From NCBI RefSeq assembly GCF_042434395.1, contig NZ_JBHLTP010000003.1, positions 124,001 through 188,000 of the forward strand: DNA of 64,000 nucleotides. The letters are read 5' to 3'. Origin of the DNA: Pontibacillus salicampi (GTDB lineage Bacteria > Bacillota > Bacilli > Bacillales > BH030062). Both the position numbers and the translations under genes were made by a program. The notes under the pieces are model-generated. The model made no database searches. It saw nothing but the letters and a program-made list of their open reading frames with translations, and was not told the origin of the DNA. Below, piece after piece: positions 41,625-50,595 of this stretch (its first letter is position 1; each line of letters starts with the position of its first letter).

Positions 41625-42389
41625 ATGAAAAGAACGGACGAACGGAATCAGAATGAGTTAAGAGCTATACATATGGAAACAGGGTACGTTAAACACCCTG
41701 AAGGATCGGTGTTAATTAGCGTAGGAGATACGAAAGTAATATGTAACGCAAGTATTGAAGATCGTGTACCCCCTTTCATGAGAGGGCAAGGCAAGGGGTG
41801 GGTAACTGCTGAGTATTCTATGCTCCCACGTGCAACCCAGCAACGTAATATAAGAGAATCCTCCAAGGGGAAAGTTTCTGGCCGGACAATGGAAATTCAA
41901 CGATTAATCGGTCGTGCTCTTCGGGCAGTCGTTGATTTAGAGAAATTTGGAGAGCGTACACTTTGGATTGATTGTGATGTCGTTCAGGCTGATGGAGGGA
42001 CGCGCACAGCTTCTATCACAGGTGCTTATGTGGCCATGGTGCTGGCATTCGGTACATTAATACAAAGCAAGTCTATTAAAGAATTACCTGTTAAGGATTA
42101 TTTGGCTGCCACTTCCGTAGGTGTACTTCCTAATCAGGAAGAGATTTTGGATTTGTGCTATGAAGAAGATTCGGAAGCATTAGTGGATATGAACGTCGTA
42201 ATGACAGGAAATGGAGAATTTGTGGAGTTGCAAGGTACTGGAGAAGAAGCTACTTTTTCTTATAATCAACTGCAAAAGATGCTAGAACTGGCTCAAAAAG
42301 GGATGAATGACATTTTTGATCAACAAAAAGCGGTGCTAGGAGAATGGACTGCTCACATTGATCGTAATAGAAACCAAAATCAATCTTGA
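41625..42389 (+). CDS. rph: Ribonuclease PH
   Basis: A 254-residue phosphorolytic 3'-5' exoribonuclease that trims tRNA precursors. The signature stretches SVLISVGDTKVICNASIEDRVPPFMRG, TAEYSMLPRAT..R and GRTMEIQRLIGRALRAVVDL are present, as are IDCDVVQADGGTRTASITGA and DMNVVMTG. ATG 41625 follows AAGGAGGAG at 41610-41618; an in-frame ATG 33 bases upstream precedes that site and is rejected. It is the first gene of rph-rdgB-like-ysnB. Confidence 0.95.
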   Translation: MKRTDERNQNELRAIHMETGYVKHPEGSVLISVGDTKVICNASIEDRVPPFMRGQGKGWVTAEYSMLPRATQQRNIRESSKGKVSGRTMEIQRLIGRALRAVVDLEKFGERTLWIDCDVVQADGGTRTASITGAYVAMVLAFGTLIQSKSIKELPVKDYLAATSVGVLPNQEEILDLCYEEDSEALVDMNVVMTGNGEFVELQGTGEEATFSYNQLQKMLELAQKGMNDIFDQQKAVLGEWTAHIDRNRNQNQS

Positions 42390-42407
42390 GATAAAGGATA
42401 AATAAGT

Positions 42408-43001
42408 ATGGAAACTTTTATTATCGCTACTAAAAACCAAGGTAAAGTAAAAGAATTCAGAGAATTATTTGCGAAATATAATATACAAACAGTAGGATTA
42501 GAGGAGCTGGATAAGGATATTCCTGATGTTGAAGAAACAGGAGCTACCTTTGAAGAAAATGCAGCGTTAAAAGCAGAAACAATTTCCTCTTTATTAGAGA
42601 TTCCTGTACTTGCTGATGATTCAGGTCTTGAAATAGATGCACTTCATAAAGCACCTGGCGTATATTCTGCTCGGTATGCGGGGGAGGACAAAAACGACCA
42701 GCGTAATCTTGAGAAGGTATTAGAGGAAATGAGCGATAAAGAAAATAGGGCTGCTCGGTTTGTGTGTGTATTAGCACTTGCTGTTCCCGGTCAGGAAACC
42801 GTATTAAAAAGAGGTACGTGTGAAGGATCTATTCTGTATCATTCGAAAGGGGAGAATGGGTTTGGGTATGACCCAGTTTTCCAGCCCCAAGGATATGAGG
42901 TATCCATGGCCCAACTAACTGCAGAGGAAAAGAATGCGATTAGTCACAGAGCAGATGCATTACGCCAGATGGAAGAATTCATTCAATCTAATAGGGTATA
43001 A
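42408..43001 (+). CDS. ysnA: XTP/dITP diphosphatase (RdgB/HAM1, YsnA)
   Basis: A 197-residue house-cleaning enzyme that hydrolyses dITP, ITP and XTP to monophosphates. The N-terminal nucleotide loop ATKNQGKVKEFRELF, the ETGATFEENAALKA motif, ADDSGLEIDALHKAPGVYSARYAGE and the C-terminal GYDPVFQP and ISHRADALR are HAM1 hallmarks. It is 18 bp from rph and 11 bp from the phosphodiesterase gene, forming one operon. Confidence 0.93.
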   Translation: METFIIATKNQGKVKEFRELFAKYNIQTVGLEELDKDIPDVEETGATFEENAALKAETISSLLEIPVLADDSGLEIDALHKAPGVYSARYAGEDKNDQRNLEKVLEEMSDKENRAARFVCVLALAVPGQETVLKRGTCEGSILYHSKGENGFGYDPVFQPQGYEVSMAQLTAEEKNAISHRADALRQMEEFIQSNRV

Positions 43002-43012
43002 GGAGAGATAGT

Positions 43013-43540
43013 GTGCCTAAAGTATTAATCATTAGCGATAGTCACGGCTTAACAGATGAAGTACAAGCTATTAAAGAACGTCACGCTGACGAAGTAGACA
43101 TTATGATCCATTGCGGAGACTCAGAGCTTGCATATGATGCCGAACCAATGCATGGTTACTATAAAGTACAAGGTAACTGCGATATGGATAACCGATACCC
43201 TGAGGAAGTGAGTATTGATGTTGGGAATGTGAGCATTTTTGCGACACATGGACATCTTCACAATGTAAAATCCACATTAATGCCATTATCGTATCGGGCG
43301 GATGAATTAGGTGCCAGCATTATTTGCTTCGGACATTCTCATACAGCAGCTGCCGAAAAGGTGAAAGACAAATTATTTATAAATCCTGGCAGCATACGTT
43401 TACCTAGGGGTAGAGATGAAAAAACATATGCCACCCTTTATTGGGAAGAACCAAGCGAAGCGACTATTGAATTTTATTCCGATCAAGGTATTATAATCCC
43501 TGATATGACAGTGGATGTAGACTTAACGGCAGAAGAATAA
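43013..43540 (+). CDS. ysnB: YfcE/MJ0936-type metallophosphoesterase (YsnB)
   Basis: A 175-residue calcineurin-like phosphoesterase. The metal ligands are visible: ISDSHG (D8, H10), IHCGD, GNCD, THGH (H81) and GHSHT. These proteins hydrolyse phosphodiesters; the physiological substrate is unknown. It starts with GTG at 43013 after AAGGAGAG. B. subtilis ysnB has the same neighbours. A terminator overlaps its end. Confidence 0.88.
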   Translation: MPKVLIISDSHGLTDEVQAIKERHADEVDIMIHCGDSELAYDAEPMHGYYKVQGNCDMDNRYPEEVSIDVGNVSIFATHGHLHNVKSTLMPLSYRADELGASIICFGHSHTAAAEKVKDKLFINPGSIRLPRGRDEKTYATLYWEEPSEATIEFYSDQGIIIPDMTVDVDLTAEE

Positions 43541-43554
43541 AAAATTCTTCTGCC
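43528..43554. terminator. Hairpin overlapping the ysnB stop codon
   Basis: Perfect 11-base arms GGCAGAAGAAT (43528-43538) and ATTCTTCTGCC (43544-43554) around A5. The stop codon lies in the loop edge. No T-run follows on the plus strand. Confidence 0.65.
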
Positions 43555-43562
43555 CAAATCCA

Positions 43563-43591
43563 TTGACATATGAACAAATAACTCATATAAT
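43563..43591 (+). promoter_or_regulatory. Consensus sigma-A promoter of the tRNA pair
   Basis: TTGACA (43563-43568), 17 bp, TATAAT (43586-43591): a perfect consensus promoter 45 bp before the first tRNA gene. Confidence 0.88.
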
Positions 43592-43635
43592 AATTTTTGT
43601 CCCATTCGATAGGACTTACATACGAAACACTATTT

Positions 43636-43709
43636 GCGGGTGTAGTTTAGTGGTAAAACCTCAGCCTTCCAAGCTGATGTCGTGGGTTCGATTCCCATCA
43701 CCCGCTCCA
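43636..43709 (+). tRNA. tRNA-Gly (anticodon TCC)
   Basis: A complete cloverleaf: acceptor GCGGGTG/CACCCGC, D arm, anticodon arm TCAGC-CTTCCAA-GCTGA with anticodon TCC, and T arm with GGTTCGATTCC. Discriminator T and an encoded CCA follow (43706-43709). It reads GGA/GGG glycine codons. Confidence 0.95.
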
Positions 43710-43815
43710 TTACATATACTGGTGGATAGTTCCTTTTCACCACATGGTTTAAGTTGAGAATTTGATTGATAAAAGCAAGTTCTTACTAAATCAACTGAAT
43801 ACCGGTTATCATTAT

Positions 43816-43889
43816 GTCCCAGTAGCTCAGCTGGATAGAGCAACGGCCTTCTAAGCCGTAGGTCGGGAGTTCGAATCTCTCCTGGGACA
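43816..43889 (+). tRNA. tRNA-Arg (anticodon TCT)
   Basis: A complete cloverleaf: acceptor GTCCCAG/CTGGGAC, anticodon arm ACGGC-CTTCTAA-GCCGT with anticodon TCT, T arm with AGTTCGAATCT. The discriminator is A and CCA is not encoded. It reads AGA/AGG arginine codons. It should share the tRNA-Gly transcript. Confidence 0.95.
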
Positions 43890-43900
43890 TTCTATTATGT

Positions 43901-43943
43901 AAAAAACAGACGTAAGCATAAATGCTTAACGTCTGTTTTTTTA
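43901..43943 (+). terminator. Terminator of the tRNA transcript
   Basis: AAAAACAGACGT...AGCA and TGCT...ACGTCTGTTTTT pair around TAAA; T8 follows. The A-run before it would also make it work from the other strand. Confidence 0.92.
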
Positions 43944-44043
43944 TCCTCTTCTATTAGGCTATCAAGTGGGTATCGTTATTGTTTTTTCTGTTAATAATGT
44001 TATGATGTTTGAAAGTATTACATGAAAAGACGATAGGTTTATT

Positions 44044-44061
44044 AAAGGACTTTGGTCCTTT
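44044..44061. repeat. Small perfect hairpin before the TPR gene
   Basis: AAAGGAC and GTCCTTT around TTTG, about 105 bp before the ATG at 44169. It lacks a T-run and may be part of the 5' leader of the TPR gene. Confidence 0.4.
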
Positions 44062-44168
44062 ATATCGAAATTCATATAAGGAAGGTTAGAGGTTTATGTA
44101 TGAAGAATAGGGGGTGGAATACATACTAATGGATAACAGACAATAATATAGCGAAGGGAGGTAAAGGT

Positions 44169-45167
44169 ATGAGCAACGAAAAGGGCGACGTGGTGTTGTT
44201 TCCGAAATGGAAATCGACGCTGGAGAGTGAGGGACTTGCAGCTCTTAAGTCAAAAAAATACGAGCAAGCAATCCAATCCTTTGATACGTTAATAGAATTT
44301 GATGCTGCCAGCTCGGAAGTGTTAACGGGAAAACTGGTTTCTTTAATGGAGCTTGGCAGATATAAAGAAGCGGAATCATTGTGCAGGGAATTGATGCATA
44401 GAGAAGACGATCATTATTTTCAATACTTACATATTTATTTAACTGTATTGTTTCAAACAGGTCAATACGATGAACTGTTAGAATTATTAGATGAAGTGTT
44501 TGAAAGCACAGATATACCACATGACATACGTCAGCAGTTTTGGCAGCTGTATGAAATAACAGATAAGCTGAAGGTAGATGAAGCTCAATCCGAACAGGCT
44601 GAAAATCTGGATGAATTAGTTCTTGCTCTTCAAACAGAAGATACAAAGCTTCAATGGCAGTTAATATCGAAGTTAAAAAAGGTAGATGTTAAACCTTATG
44701 TAGATCAGCTAGTTCCGTTCTTAGAGCTTGAAAAGGTGCAGCCTGTCATTAAGACAGCTTTATTGCAATGGATGCAGGTATCTGGTGTTGAACGGAAGGT
44801 ACAAATTCAAAAGCTGGGAAATACAACCGTTGTTACACCAAATGATTTACCGGACGTGTTATCCCATCCAGCCTCTATACATATATTGCATTTGCTGAAT
44901 GAAGTAGAGCAAAATAACCCTACTTTGTTCGATTTTATCCAACAGTTACTTTTCCGTTACATGTATGTTAGATTCCCGATTGTACCGGAAGATGAAGAAC
45001 TGCCTTACATAGCGAAAGCATTATTTGAGTTAAGTAAAACATACATGCAGCTCGAAAATGAGAAGTTTCCCATGCAAATGGCTCTTCCAGAAGAAGAAGT
45101 GAATGTTTGGAAGCAGCAAATAGAATACTATGAGCTTCATTACTTTTCTGTGCTGGACAGTAATTAA
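44169..45167 (+). CDS. ysoA: TPR repeat protein (YsoA-like)
   Basis: A 332-residue cytoplasmic protein. The N-terminal 130 residues hold about three tetratricopeptide repeats (ALKSKKYEQAIQSFDTLIEFDAAS; LMELGRYKEAESLCRELMHRE; FQTGQYDELLELLDEVF). The C-terminal part is helical and less conserved. It sits directly before tig, the location of ysoA in B. subtilis. TPR proteins mediate protein contacts; the partner is unknown. GGGAGG precedes the ATG. Confidence 0.8.
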   Translation: MSNEKGDVVLFPKWKSTLESEGLAALKSKKYEQAIQSFDTLIEFDAASSEVLTGKLVSLMELGRYKEAESLCRELMHREDDHYFQYLHIYLTVLFQTGQYDELLELLDEVFESTDIPHDIRQQFWQLYEITDKLKVDEAQSEQAENLDELVLALQTEDTKLQWQLISKLKKVDVKPYVDQLVPFLELEKVQPVIKTALLQWMQVSGVERKVQIQKLGNTTVVTPNDLPDVLSHPASIHILHLLNEVEQNNPTLFDFIQQLLFRYMYVRFPIVPEDEELPYIAKALFELSKTYMQLENEKFPMQMALPEEEVNVWKQQIEYYELHYFSVLDSN

Positions 45168-45260
45168 TTTTGCGGTAACTGTAAAATATGATAGTTTGAA
45201 ATAGAAAAGCATAGAGACTAGATATGACTTGGATTGTTATTTTGATATCAAGTATGAGTG

Positions 45261-45288
45261 TTGAAGTCAATATGGATTATGTTATAAT
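45261..45288 (+). promoter_or_regulatory. Probable sigma-A promoter of tig
   Basis: TTGAAG (45261-45266), 16-bp spacer and TATAAT (45283-45288), about 95 bp before the tig start codon. Confidence 0.55.
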
Positions 45289-45383
45289 AAGGTGGTTGCG
45301 AATTAAACTACCTTCTTTTATTCATTTTTAGAACAACCTAAACACACAATGATATGGAATTTATAGATGTTGGAGGGAATATC

Positions 45384-46670
45384 ATGTCAGTAAAATGGGA
45401 AAAGTTAGAGGGTAACGAAGGTCAATTAACTATAGAAGTAGATTCAAAGGAATTTGACCGTGCCCTAGATCAAGCATTCAAAAAAGTTGTAAAAGATGTT
45501 CAGGTGCCTGGATTCCGTAAAGGAAAAGTACCTCGTCCAATTTTTGAACAGCGCTTCGGAGTAGAATCTTTATATCAAGATGCGCTAGACATCATTCTTC
45601 CAGAGGCGTATTCAAACGCTATTGACGAAGCGGGTATCACTCCTGTAGATCGTCCGGAAGTTGATGTGGATCAAATCGAGAAAGGCTCTAATCTTATCTT
45701 CACTGCAAAGGTTACGGTTAAGCCTGAGGTAGAATTAGGCAATTACAAAGGTCTTGAAGTAGAAAAGCAGGACACAGAAGTTACAGATGAAGATGTAGTA
45801 GAAGAACTTAAAAAACAACAAGAGCAACAAGCTGAACTGGTTGTAAAAGAAGAAGGTACAATTGAGAACGGTGATACCGTAGTAATGGATTTTGAAGGAT
45901 TCGTAGACGGTGAAGCTTTTGAGGGTGGTCAAGCAGATAACTATTCTCTTGAAATCGGATCTGGCACATTCATTCCAGGCTTTGAAGAACAGCTAGTCGG
46001 TAAAGCATCTGGTGAAGAACCAGAGGTTGAAGTTAACTTCCCAGAGGAATATCATGCTGAAGAGCTTGCTGGTAAAGCTGCGACATTCAAAGTGACAATC
46101 CATGAAGTGAAAACAAAAGAACTTCCTGAAATGGATGATGAGTTCGCTAAAGATGTAGATGAGGAAGTAGAAACGCTTGCAGAGCTTAAAGAGAAGACGA
46201 AAACTCGCCTGCAAGAAGAGAAAAGCCGTGAAGCAGAAAATACAATGCGTGAAGAGCTTGTAAACCAAGCAACAGACAACGCACAAATTGACGTACCTGA
46301 CGCAATGGTAGATACAGAGTTAGACCGTATGCTTAAAGAATTTGAGCAGCGTCTACAGATGCAAGGTATGACGTTAGATATGTACTATCAATTCTCTGGT
46401 CAAGATGAGGATGCTCTCAAAGAACAAATGCGTGAAGATGCTTCTAAGCGTGTGAAAACAAATCTTGTTCTAGAAGCAATCGCTGAATCTGAAAGTGTTC
46501 AAGTAACTGATGAAGATGTGAACGAAGAACTTGAGAATATGGCTTCTATGTACCAAACGGATGTAGACCAACTGAAGCAAATGCTTGGTGGTAATACAGA
46601 CATGGTAGAAGAAGACCTGAAAATTAAAAAAGCGATCGACTTCCTTGTAGCGGAAAGCAAATCTGCATAA
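45384..46670 (+). CDS. tig: Trigger factor
   Basis: A 428-residue ribosome-associated chaperone with prolyl isomerase activity. Domains: N-terminal ribosome-binding domain (about 1-145) with the signature GFRKGKVPRPIFEQRFG, FKBP-type PPIase (about 150-245, NGDTVVMDFEGFVDGEAFEGG), and a helical C-terminal chaperone domain. It is rich in glutamate and has nearly no rare sequence, as expected for an abundant protein. ATG 45384 follows TGGAGGG. It precedes clpX, as in most bacteria. Confidence 0.97.
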   Translation: MSVKWEKLEGNEGQLTIEVDSKEFDRALDQAFKKVVKDVQVPGFRKGKVPRPIFEQRFGVESLYQDALDIILPEAYSNAIDEAGITPVDRPEVDVDQIEKGSNLIFTAKVTVKPEVELGNYKGLEVEKQDTEVTDEDVVEELKKQQEQQAELVVKEEGTIENGDTVVMDFEGFVDGEAFEGGQADNYSLEIGSGTFIPGFEEQLVGKASGEEPEVEVNFPEEYHAEELAGKAATFKVTIHEVKTKELPEMDDEFAKDVDEEVETLAELKEKTKTRLQEEKSREAENTMREELVNQATDNAQIDVPDAMVDTELDRMLKEFEQRLQMQGMTLDMYYQFSGQDEDALKEQMREDASKRVKTNLVLEAIAESESVQVTDEDVNEELENMASMYQTDVDQLKQMLGGNTDMVEEDLKIKKAIDFLVAESKSA

Positions 46671-46678
46671 TATCATTT

Positions 46679-46713
46679 AAACAAGGCGCGATATGATCGT
46701 GCCTTGTTTTTTT
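46679..46713 (+). terminator. Terminator after tig
   Basis: AACAAGGC-CGAT and ATCG-GCCTTGTT pair around ATG, with one mismatch, and are followed by T7. Confidence 0.9.
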
Positions 46714-47210
46714 ACACATAATTAGTAATGTAGTAATCAGAATGACTTACGGAGATTCCCTATTTACATATTTTAATGCTATAGTTATTTTTCTAATTTA
46801 AAAGATTAGTGTATGGAATGTTCGTCATTTTGGAAAAATACATATAACAACACCCCTTTTTTTCTGCTATACATCAGAACCATACTCATGTGCAGGTTTC
46901 ATCTAAACAGTCCATCCTGTTAGGAAAAACCATACATACCAATAGCCAAAGGTTATGAACCAGCTAAGCATAACCGTTCAAATTGGCTGCCTAACCTCAG
47001 AGATATTGCGCTTTTATTGACTTCTTTTTAACTCATGTACATAATGAATACAAATGGCAGATAGGAAAAATGCAGTAGCTGAAGCATTTATACTTTTAGT
47101 CGTATCTATTATTTGATATGATGTCGTAAAGGAACGTTTTGGTTCGATTAATAATTTTTTGTTAAGTTTATGTATAGATAGTTGTGACTTTACTTTGAGA
47201 GGTGAAAAGC
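46714..47210. other. Intergenic region between tig and clpX
   Basis: About 500 bases with no supported gene on either strand. It contains a perfect inverted repeat GGTTATG (46951-46957) / CATAACC (46969-46975) and a GTTCAAATTGG stretch, but no convincing CtsR box or promoter. TATGAT near 47118 might be a -10 element of clpX. A small RNA cannot be excluded. Confidence 0.35.
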
Positions 47211-48488
47211 ATGTTCAAATTTAATGAAGAGAAAGGGCAATTAAAGTGCTCCTTTTGTGGAAAAACTCAAGATCAAGTCCGTAAGCTTGTAGCCGGACCA
47301 GGAGTTTATATATGTGATGAATGTATTGAACTTTGCACAGAAATTGTGGAGGAAGAGCTAGGTAATGAGGAGGAAGTTGAATTTAAAGAGGTGCCAAAGC
47401 CTCAAGAAATCAACTCTATTCTTGATGACTATGTAATTGGTCAAGATTATGCTAAGAAATCCTTGTCTGTAGCCGTTTACAATCACTACAAGCGTATTAA
47501 TGCTGTCCAAAAGCAGGATGATGTGGAGCTGGCTAAGAGTAACATCCTAATGCTTGGACCGACTGGTAGCGGTAAGACGTTACTAGCTCAAACATTGGCT
47601 AGAATTCTAAATGTACCATTTGCTATGGCAGATGCTACATCCTTAACAGAAGCTGGTTATGTAGGAGAAGACGTAGAAAATATTCTTCTTAAATTAATCC
47701 AGTCTGCTGATTATGATGTGGAAAAAGCAGAAAAAGGTATTATCTACATTGATGAAATTGATAAGGTTGCACGTAAATCAGAAAATCCATCTATCACTCG
47801 TGATGTTTCCGGTGAAGGTGTACAGCAAGCATTGCTGAAAATCCTAGAGGGGACTGTTGCAAGTGTGCCTCCTCAAGGCGGTCGTAAACATCCTCATCAA
47901 GAATTTATCCAAATCGATACCGGTAATGTATTGTTTATTGTTGGTGGTGCATTTGATGGTATTGACCAAATTATCAAGCGCCGTTTAGGTAAGAAGGTAA
48001 TTGGATTCGGTTCTGAAGACCAGAGTGCAGAGGATTTGGATAAGGGTGACCTTCTAACAAGTGTACTTCCAGAAGACTTGTTGCGTTACGGGCTGATTCC
48101 TGAATTTATCGGTCGTCTACCTGTCATTGGTGCTCTAGAGCCTCTTGATGAAGACGCATTGGTAGAAATTCTTACTAAGCCTAAAAATGCACTAGTGAAG
48201 CAATACCAAAAGCTATTCCAAATCGACAACGTGGAGTTGGAGTTTGAAGAGGAAGCGCTTCGTGAAATTGCTCGTAAAGCAATTGAGCGTAAAACTGGTG
48301 CTCGTGGACTGCGTTCCATCATAGAGGGTATTATGCTCGATGTAATGTATGAACTGCCAGGCCGTGATGATGTAGAGCAGTGCATTATTACAGCCGATAC
48401 CGTTACGAAGGAAAACGGACGTCCTAAGTTTGTGCTTAATGACGGTACTGTGAAAGATGAGAACGAAACACCGAAGGAAAGTGCATAA
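47211..48488 (+). CDS. clpX: ATP-dependent Clp protease ATP-binding subunit ClpX
   Basis: The 425-residue AAA+ unfoldase of ClpXP. The N-terminal zinc-binding domain has CSFCGK and CDECIELC (about 11-45). Walker A is GPTGSGKT (about 117-124), Walker B IIYIDEIDK, followed by the sensor and C-terminal domain RKTGARGLRSIIE. ATG 47211 follows GAGAGGTG. The gene stands alone between two long intergenic regions and ends at a double terminator. Confidence 0.97.
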   Translation: MFKFNEEKGQLKCSFCGKTQDQVRKLVAGPGVYICDECIELCTEIVEEELGNEEEVEFKEVPKPQEINSILDDYVIGQDYAKKSLSVAVYNHYKRINAVQKQDDVELAKSNILMLGPTGSGKTLLAQTLARILNVPFAMADATSLTEAGYVGEDVENILLKLIQSADYDVEKAEKGIIYIDEIDKVARKSENPSITRDVSGEGVQQALLKILEGTVASVPPQGGRKHPHQEFIQIDTGNVLFIVGGAFDGIDQIIKRRLGKKVIGFGSEDQSAEDLDKGDLLTSVLPEDLLRYGLIPEFIGRLPVIGALEPLDEDALVEILTKPKNALVKQYQKLFQIDNVELEFEEEALREIARKAIERKTGARGLRSIIEGIMLDVMYELPGRDDVEQCIITADTVTKENGRPKFVLNDGTVKDENETPKESA

Positions 48489-48503
48489 TTACTTTTCATA
48501 GCA

Positions 48504-48540
48504 GAGCAGCAGCTACCTAGTACAGTTGCTGCTCTTCTTC
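48504..48540 (+). terminator. First terminator after clpX
   Basis: GAGCAGCA (48504-48511) and TGCTGCTC (48527-48534) pair; TTCTTC follows. Confidence 0.65.
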
Positions 48541-48566
48541 AAACGTAAAAGAGTGCTAACCAGTAA

Positions 48567-48591
48567 AGCTCGCCCTGTGTGGCGAGTTTTT
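48567..48591 (+). terminator. Second terminator after clpX
   Basis: CTCGCC (48569-48574) and GGCGAG (48581-48586) with a six-base loop, then TTTTTC. Confidence 0.75.
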
Positions 48592-48754
48592 CTTGTGTTC
48601 CGTATTCGATGGAATCCTCTAGAGATAGCGGAAGAGTGACTGGTGAGCTCTGAATCTTATTTCTAATTCCCTTATGAATTCTAGGGTTTAATGTGACGTA
48701 ATGGGGAGATACTAGCTGATAATATTAATGATGATTTGCTCAGGAGGATTCGTT

Positions 48755-50428
48755 ATGACATTAGCTGGTATTGCTTTGTTTGTTCAACTATTTTTTGGGG
48801 TGATTATTGGGTTATATTTCTGGAATCTGCTTAAGAACCAACGATCACAAAAAGTGACCATTGATCGGGAATCCAAAAAAGAATTGGCAGACTTAAAAAA
48901 AATGCGTCAGATAAAGTTAAGTGAACCATTATCCGAAAAAGTAAGACCAAAGACATTTGAGGATATTGTGGGACAAGAGGACGGAATTGAAGCGCTTCGT
49001 GCTGCAATATGTGGAGCAAACCCGCAACATGTCATTGTGTATGGACCCCCAGGTGTAGGCAAGACAGCTGCTGCCAGGTTAGTGCTTGAAGAGGCGAAAC
49101 AGGAGAAGGCTTCCCCGTTTCAACCTGATGCTGTATTTGTAGAACTGGACGCTACTACTGCTCGCTTTGATGAACGAGGGATAGCGGACCCGTTAATTGG
49201 TTCTGTTCACGATCCTATTTACCAGGGTGCCGGTGCTATGGGACAGGCTGGCATTCCCCAGCCTAAACCGGGTGCTGTATCCAATGCACACGGAGGAGTT
49301 CTTTTTATAGATGAAATTGGGGAATTACATCCTATACAAATGAATAAATTGTTGAAAGTGTTAGAAGATAGAAAAGTCTATTATGAGAGTGCCTATTACA
49401 GTGCTGAGAATCAGCAAATTCCCTTACATATTCATGAGATATTCAAAAAAGGGCTTCCGGCTGATTTTCGAATGATAGGTGCGACCACTAGAATGCCTAA
49501 TGAAATTCCACCTGCCATCCGTTCCCGGTGTCTTGAAGTTTTTTTCAAGGATTTAGAGCACCCTGAAGTAATTGAAATTGCTCGTAAAGCGGCGGGCAAG
49601 ATACAATTTGAAATAGAAGATAAAGGGGTGGAGACGTTAGCCAACTATGCTAGAAATGGCAGGGAAGCAGTGAACATGATTCAAATTGCATCTGGTCTGA
49701 CGAAAAAGTCGAATAAACAGTCTATTTCCCAGGCGGAAATTGAATGGGTCGTAGATGCGTCTCAATTATCACCACGATATGAGAAGAAGGTTTTTGAGCA
49801 TAACCAAATAGGGGTTGTGAATGGATTAGCGGTTTATGGTCCAAATACGGGCTCATTATTAGAGATTGAGGTCAGTGTGTTACCGACTAATCAGGAAGGC
49901 GCTATAAATATTACGGGAATTGCCGAAGAAGAAAGTATAGGAAGTCAAAGTAAATCTATTCGAAGAAAGAGTATGGCAAAGGGTTCGATTGAAAATGTCA
50001 TTACTGTGCTGCGTTCTCTTGGGATACCTGCACATGAATATGATATCCATGTTAACTTTCCAGGTGGAATTCCAGTAGATGGCCCTTCCGCCGGAATAGC
50101 AATGGCAGTGGGGATTTATTCTGCTATCCACAAAGTGCCCGTCCGGCATGATATAGCCATCACGGGAGAGATAAGTATTCATGGTCATGTAAAGCCTGTA
50201 GGAGGTGTAATGGCAAAGATTAAGGCAGCTCGAAAGGCTGGGGCTAACAAGGTACTGATTCCAGCTGATAATGTGCAGGCGATGTTTGACAAGTTAGAAG
50301 GGATTACTGTTGTGCCTGTTCATACTATTCAAGAGGCATTGACCTATAGTCTTGCAGGGGATATTCAAGCACTGCTGCCAAGTAAACGTATTCGTTCTAG
50401 CGTTAATCCTTCCTCTGGTACTATGTAA
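48755..50428 (+). CDS. lonB: ATP-dependent protease LonB
   Basis: A 557-residue membrane-tethered Lon-like protease, made in the forespore of B. subtilis. A hydrophobic N-terminal helix (about 2-25) is followed by an AAA+ domain with Walker A GPPGVGKT and Walker B VLFIDEIGE. The protease domain carries the Ser in DGPSAGIAMA and the Lys in VMAKIKAARKAGA. ATG 48755 follows AGGAGG at 48742-48747. lonA lies 167 bp downstream, the usual pair. Confidence 0.95.
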   Translation: MTLAGIALFVQLFFGVIIGLYFWNLLKNQRSQKVTIDRESKKELADLKKMRQIKLSEPLSEKVRPKTFEDIVGQEDGIEALRAAICGANPQHVIVYGPPGVGKTAAARLVLEEAKQEKASPFQPDAVFVELDATTARFDERGIADPLIGSVHDPIYQGAGAMGQAGIPQPKPGAVSNAHGGVLFIDEIGELHPIQMNKLLKVLEDRKVYYESAYYSAENQQIPLHIHEIFKKGLPADFRMIGATTRMPNEIPPAIRSRCLEVFFKDLEHPEVIEIARKAAGKIQFEIEDKGVETLANYARNGREAVNMIQIASGLTKKSNKQSISQAEIEWVVDASQLSPRYEKKVFEHNQIGVVNGLAVYGPNTGSLLEIEVSVLPTNQEGAINITGIAEEESIGSQSKSIRRKSMAKGSIENVITVLRSLGIPAHEYDIHVNFPGGIPVDGPSAGIAMAVGIYSAIHKVPVRHDIAITGEISIHGHVKPVGGVMAKIKAARKAGANKVLIPADNVQAMFDKLEGITVVPVHTIQEALTYSLAGDIQALLPSKRIRSSVNPSSGTM

Positions 50429-50595
50429 AGAAACCAGCGCAGAAAACTGGGTTGATTGAATCATTTTACAAAGGAATGGGTTTTCTATATACTTTTAAAG
50501 AACCTTATCGTAAGGAGAAGGAAGAGCGTGTTGTTCTAGGAGGACCATGCTCTGTTTTCTCGTTAGGAATTTTATATACGGAGGTGTAAGATAAG

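Noticed and set aside
43661..43843. A minus-strand open frame over the tRNA genes
   Set aside because: It is antisense to two complete tRNA cloverleafs and has no independent support.
48680..48710. A sigma-F promoter before lonB
   Set aside because: GGGGAGATA resembles the -10 element, but no -35 of the GYATA type lies at the needed distance.
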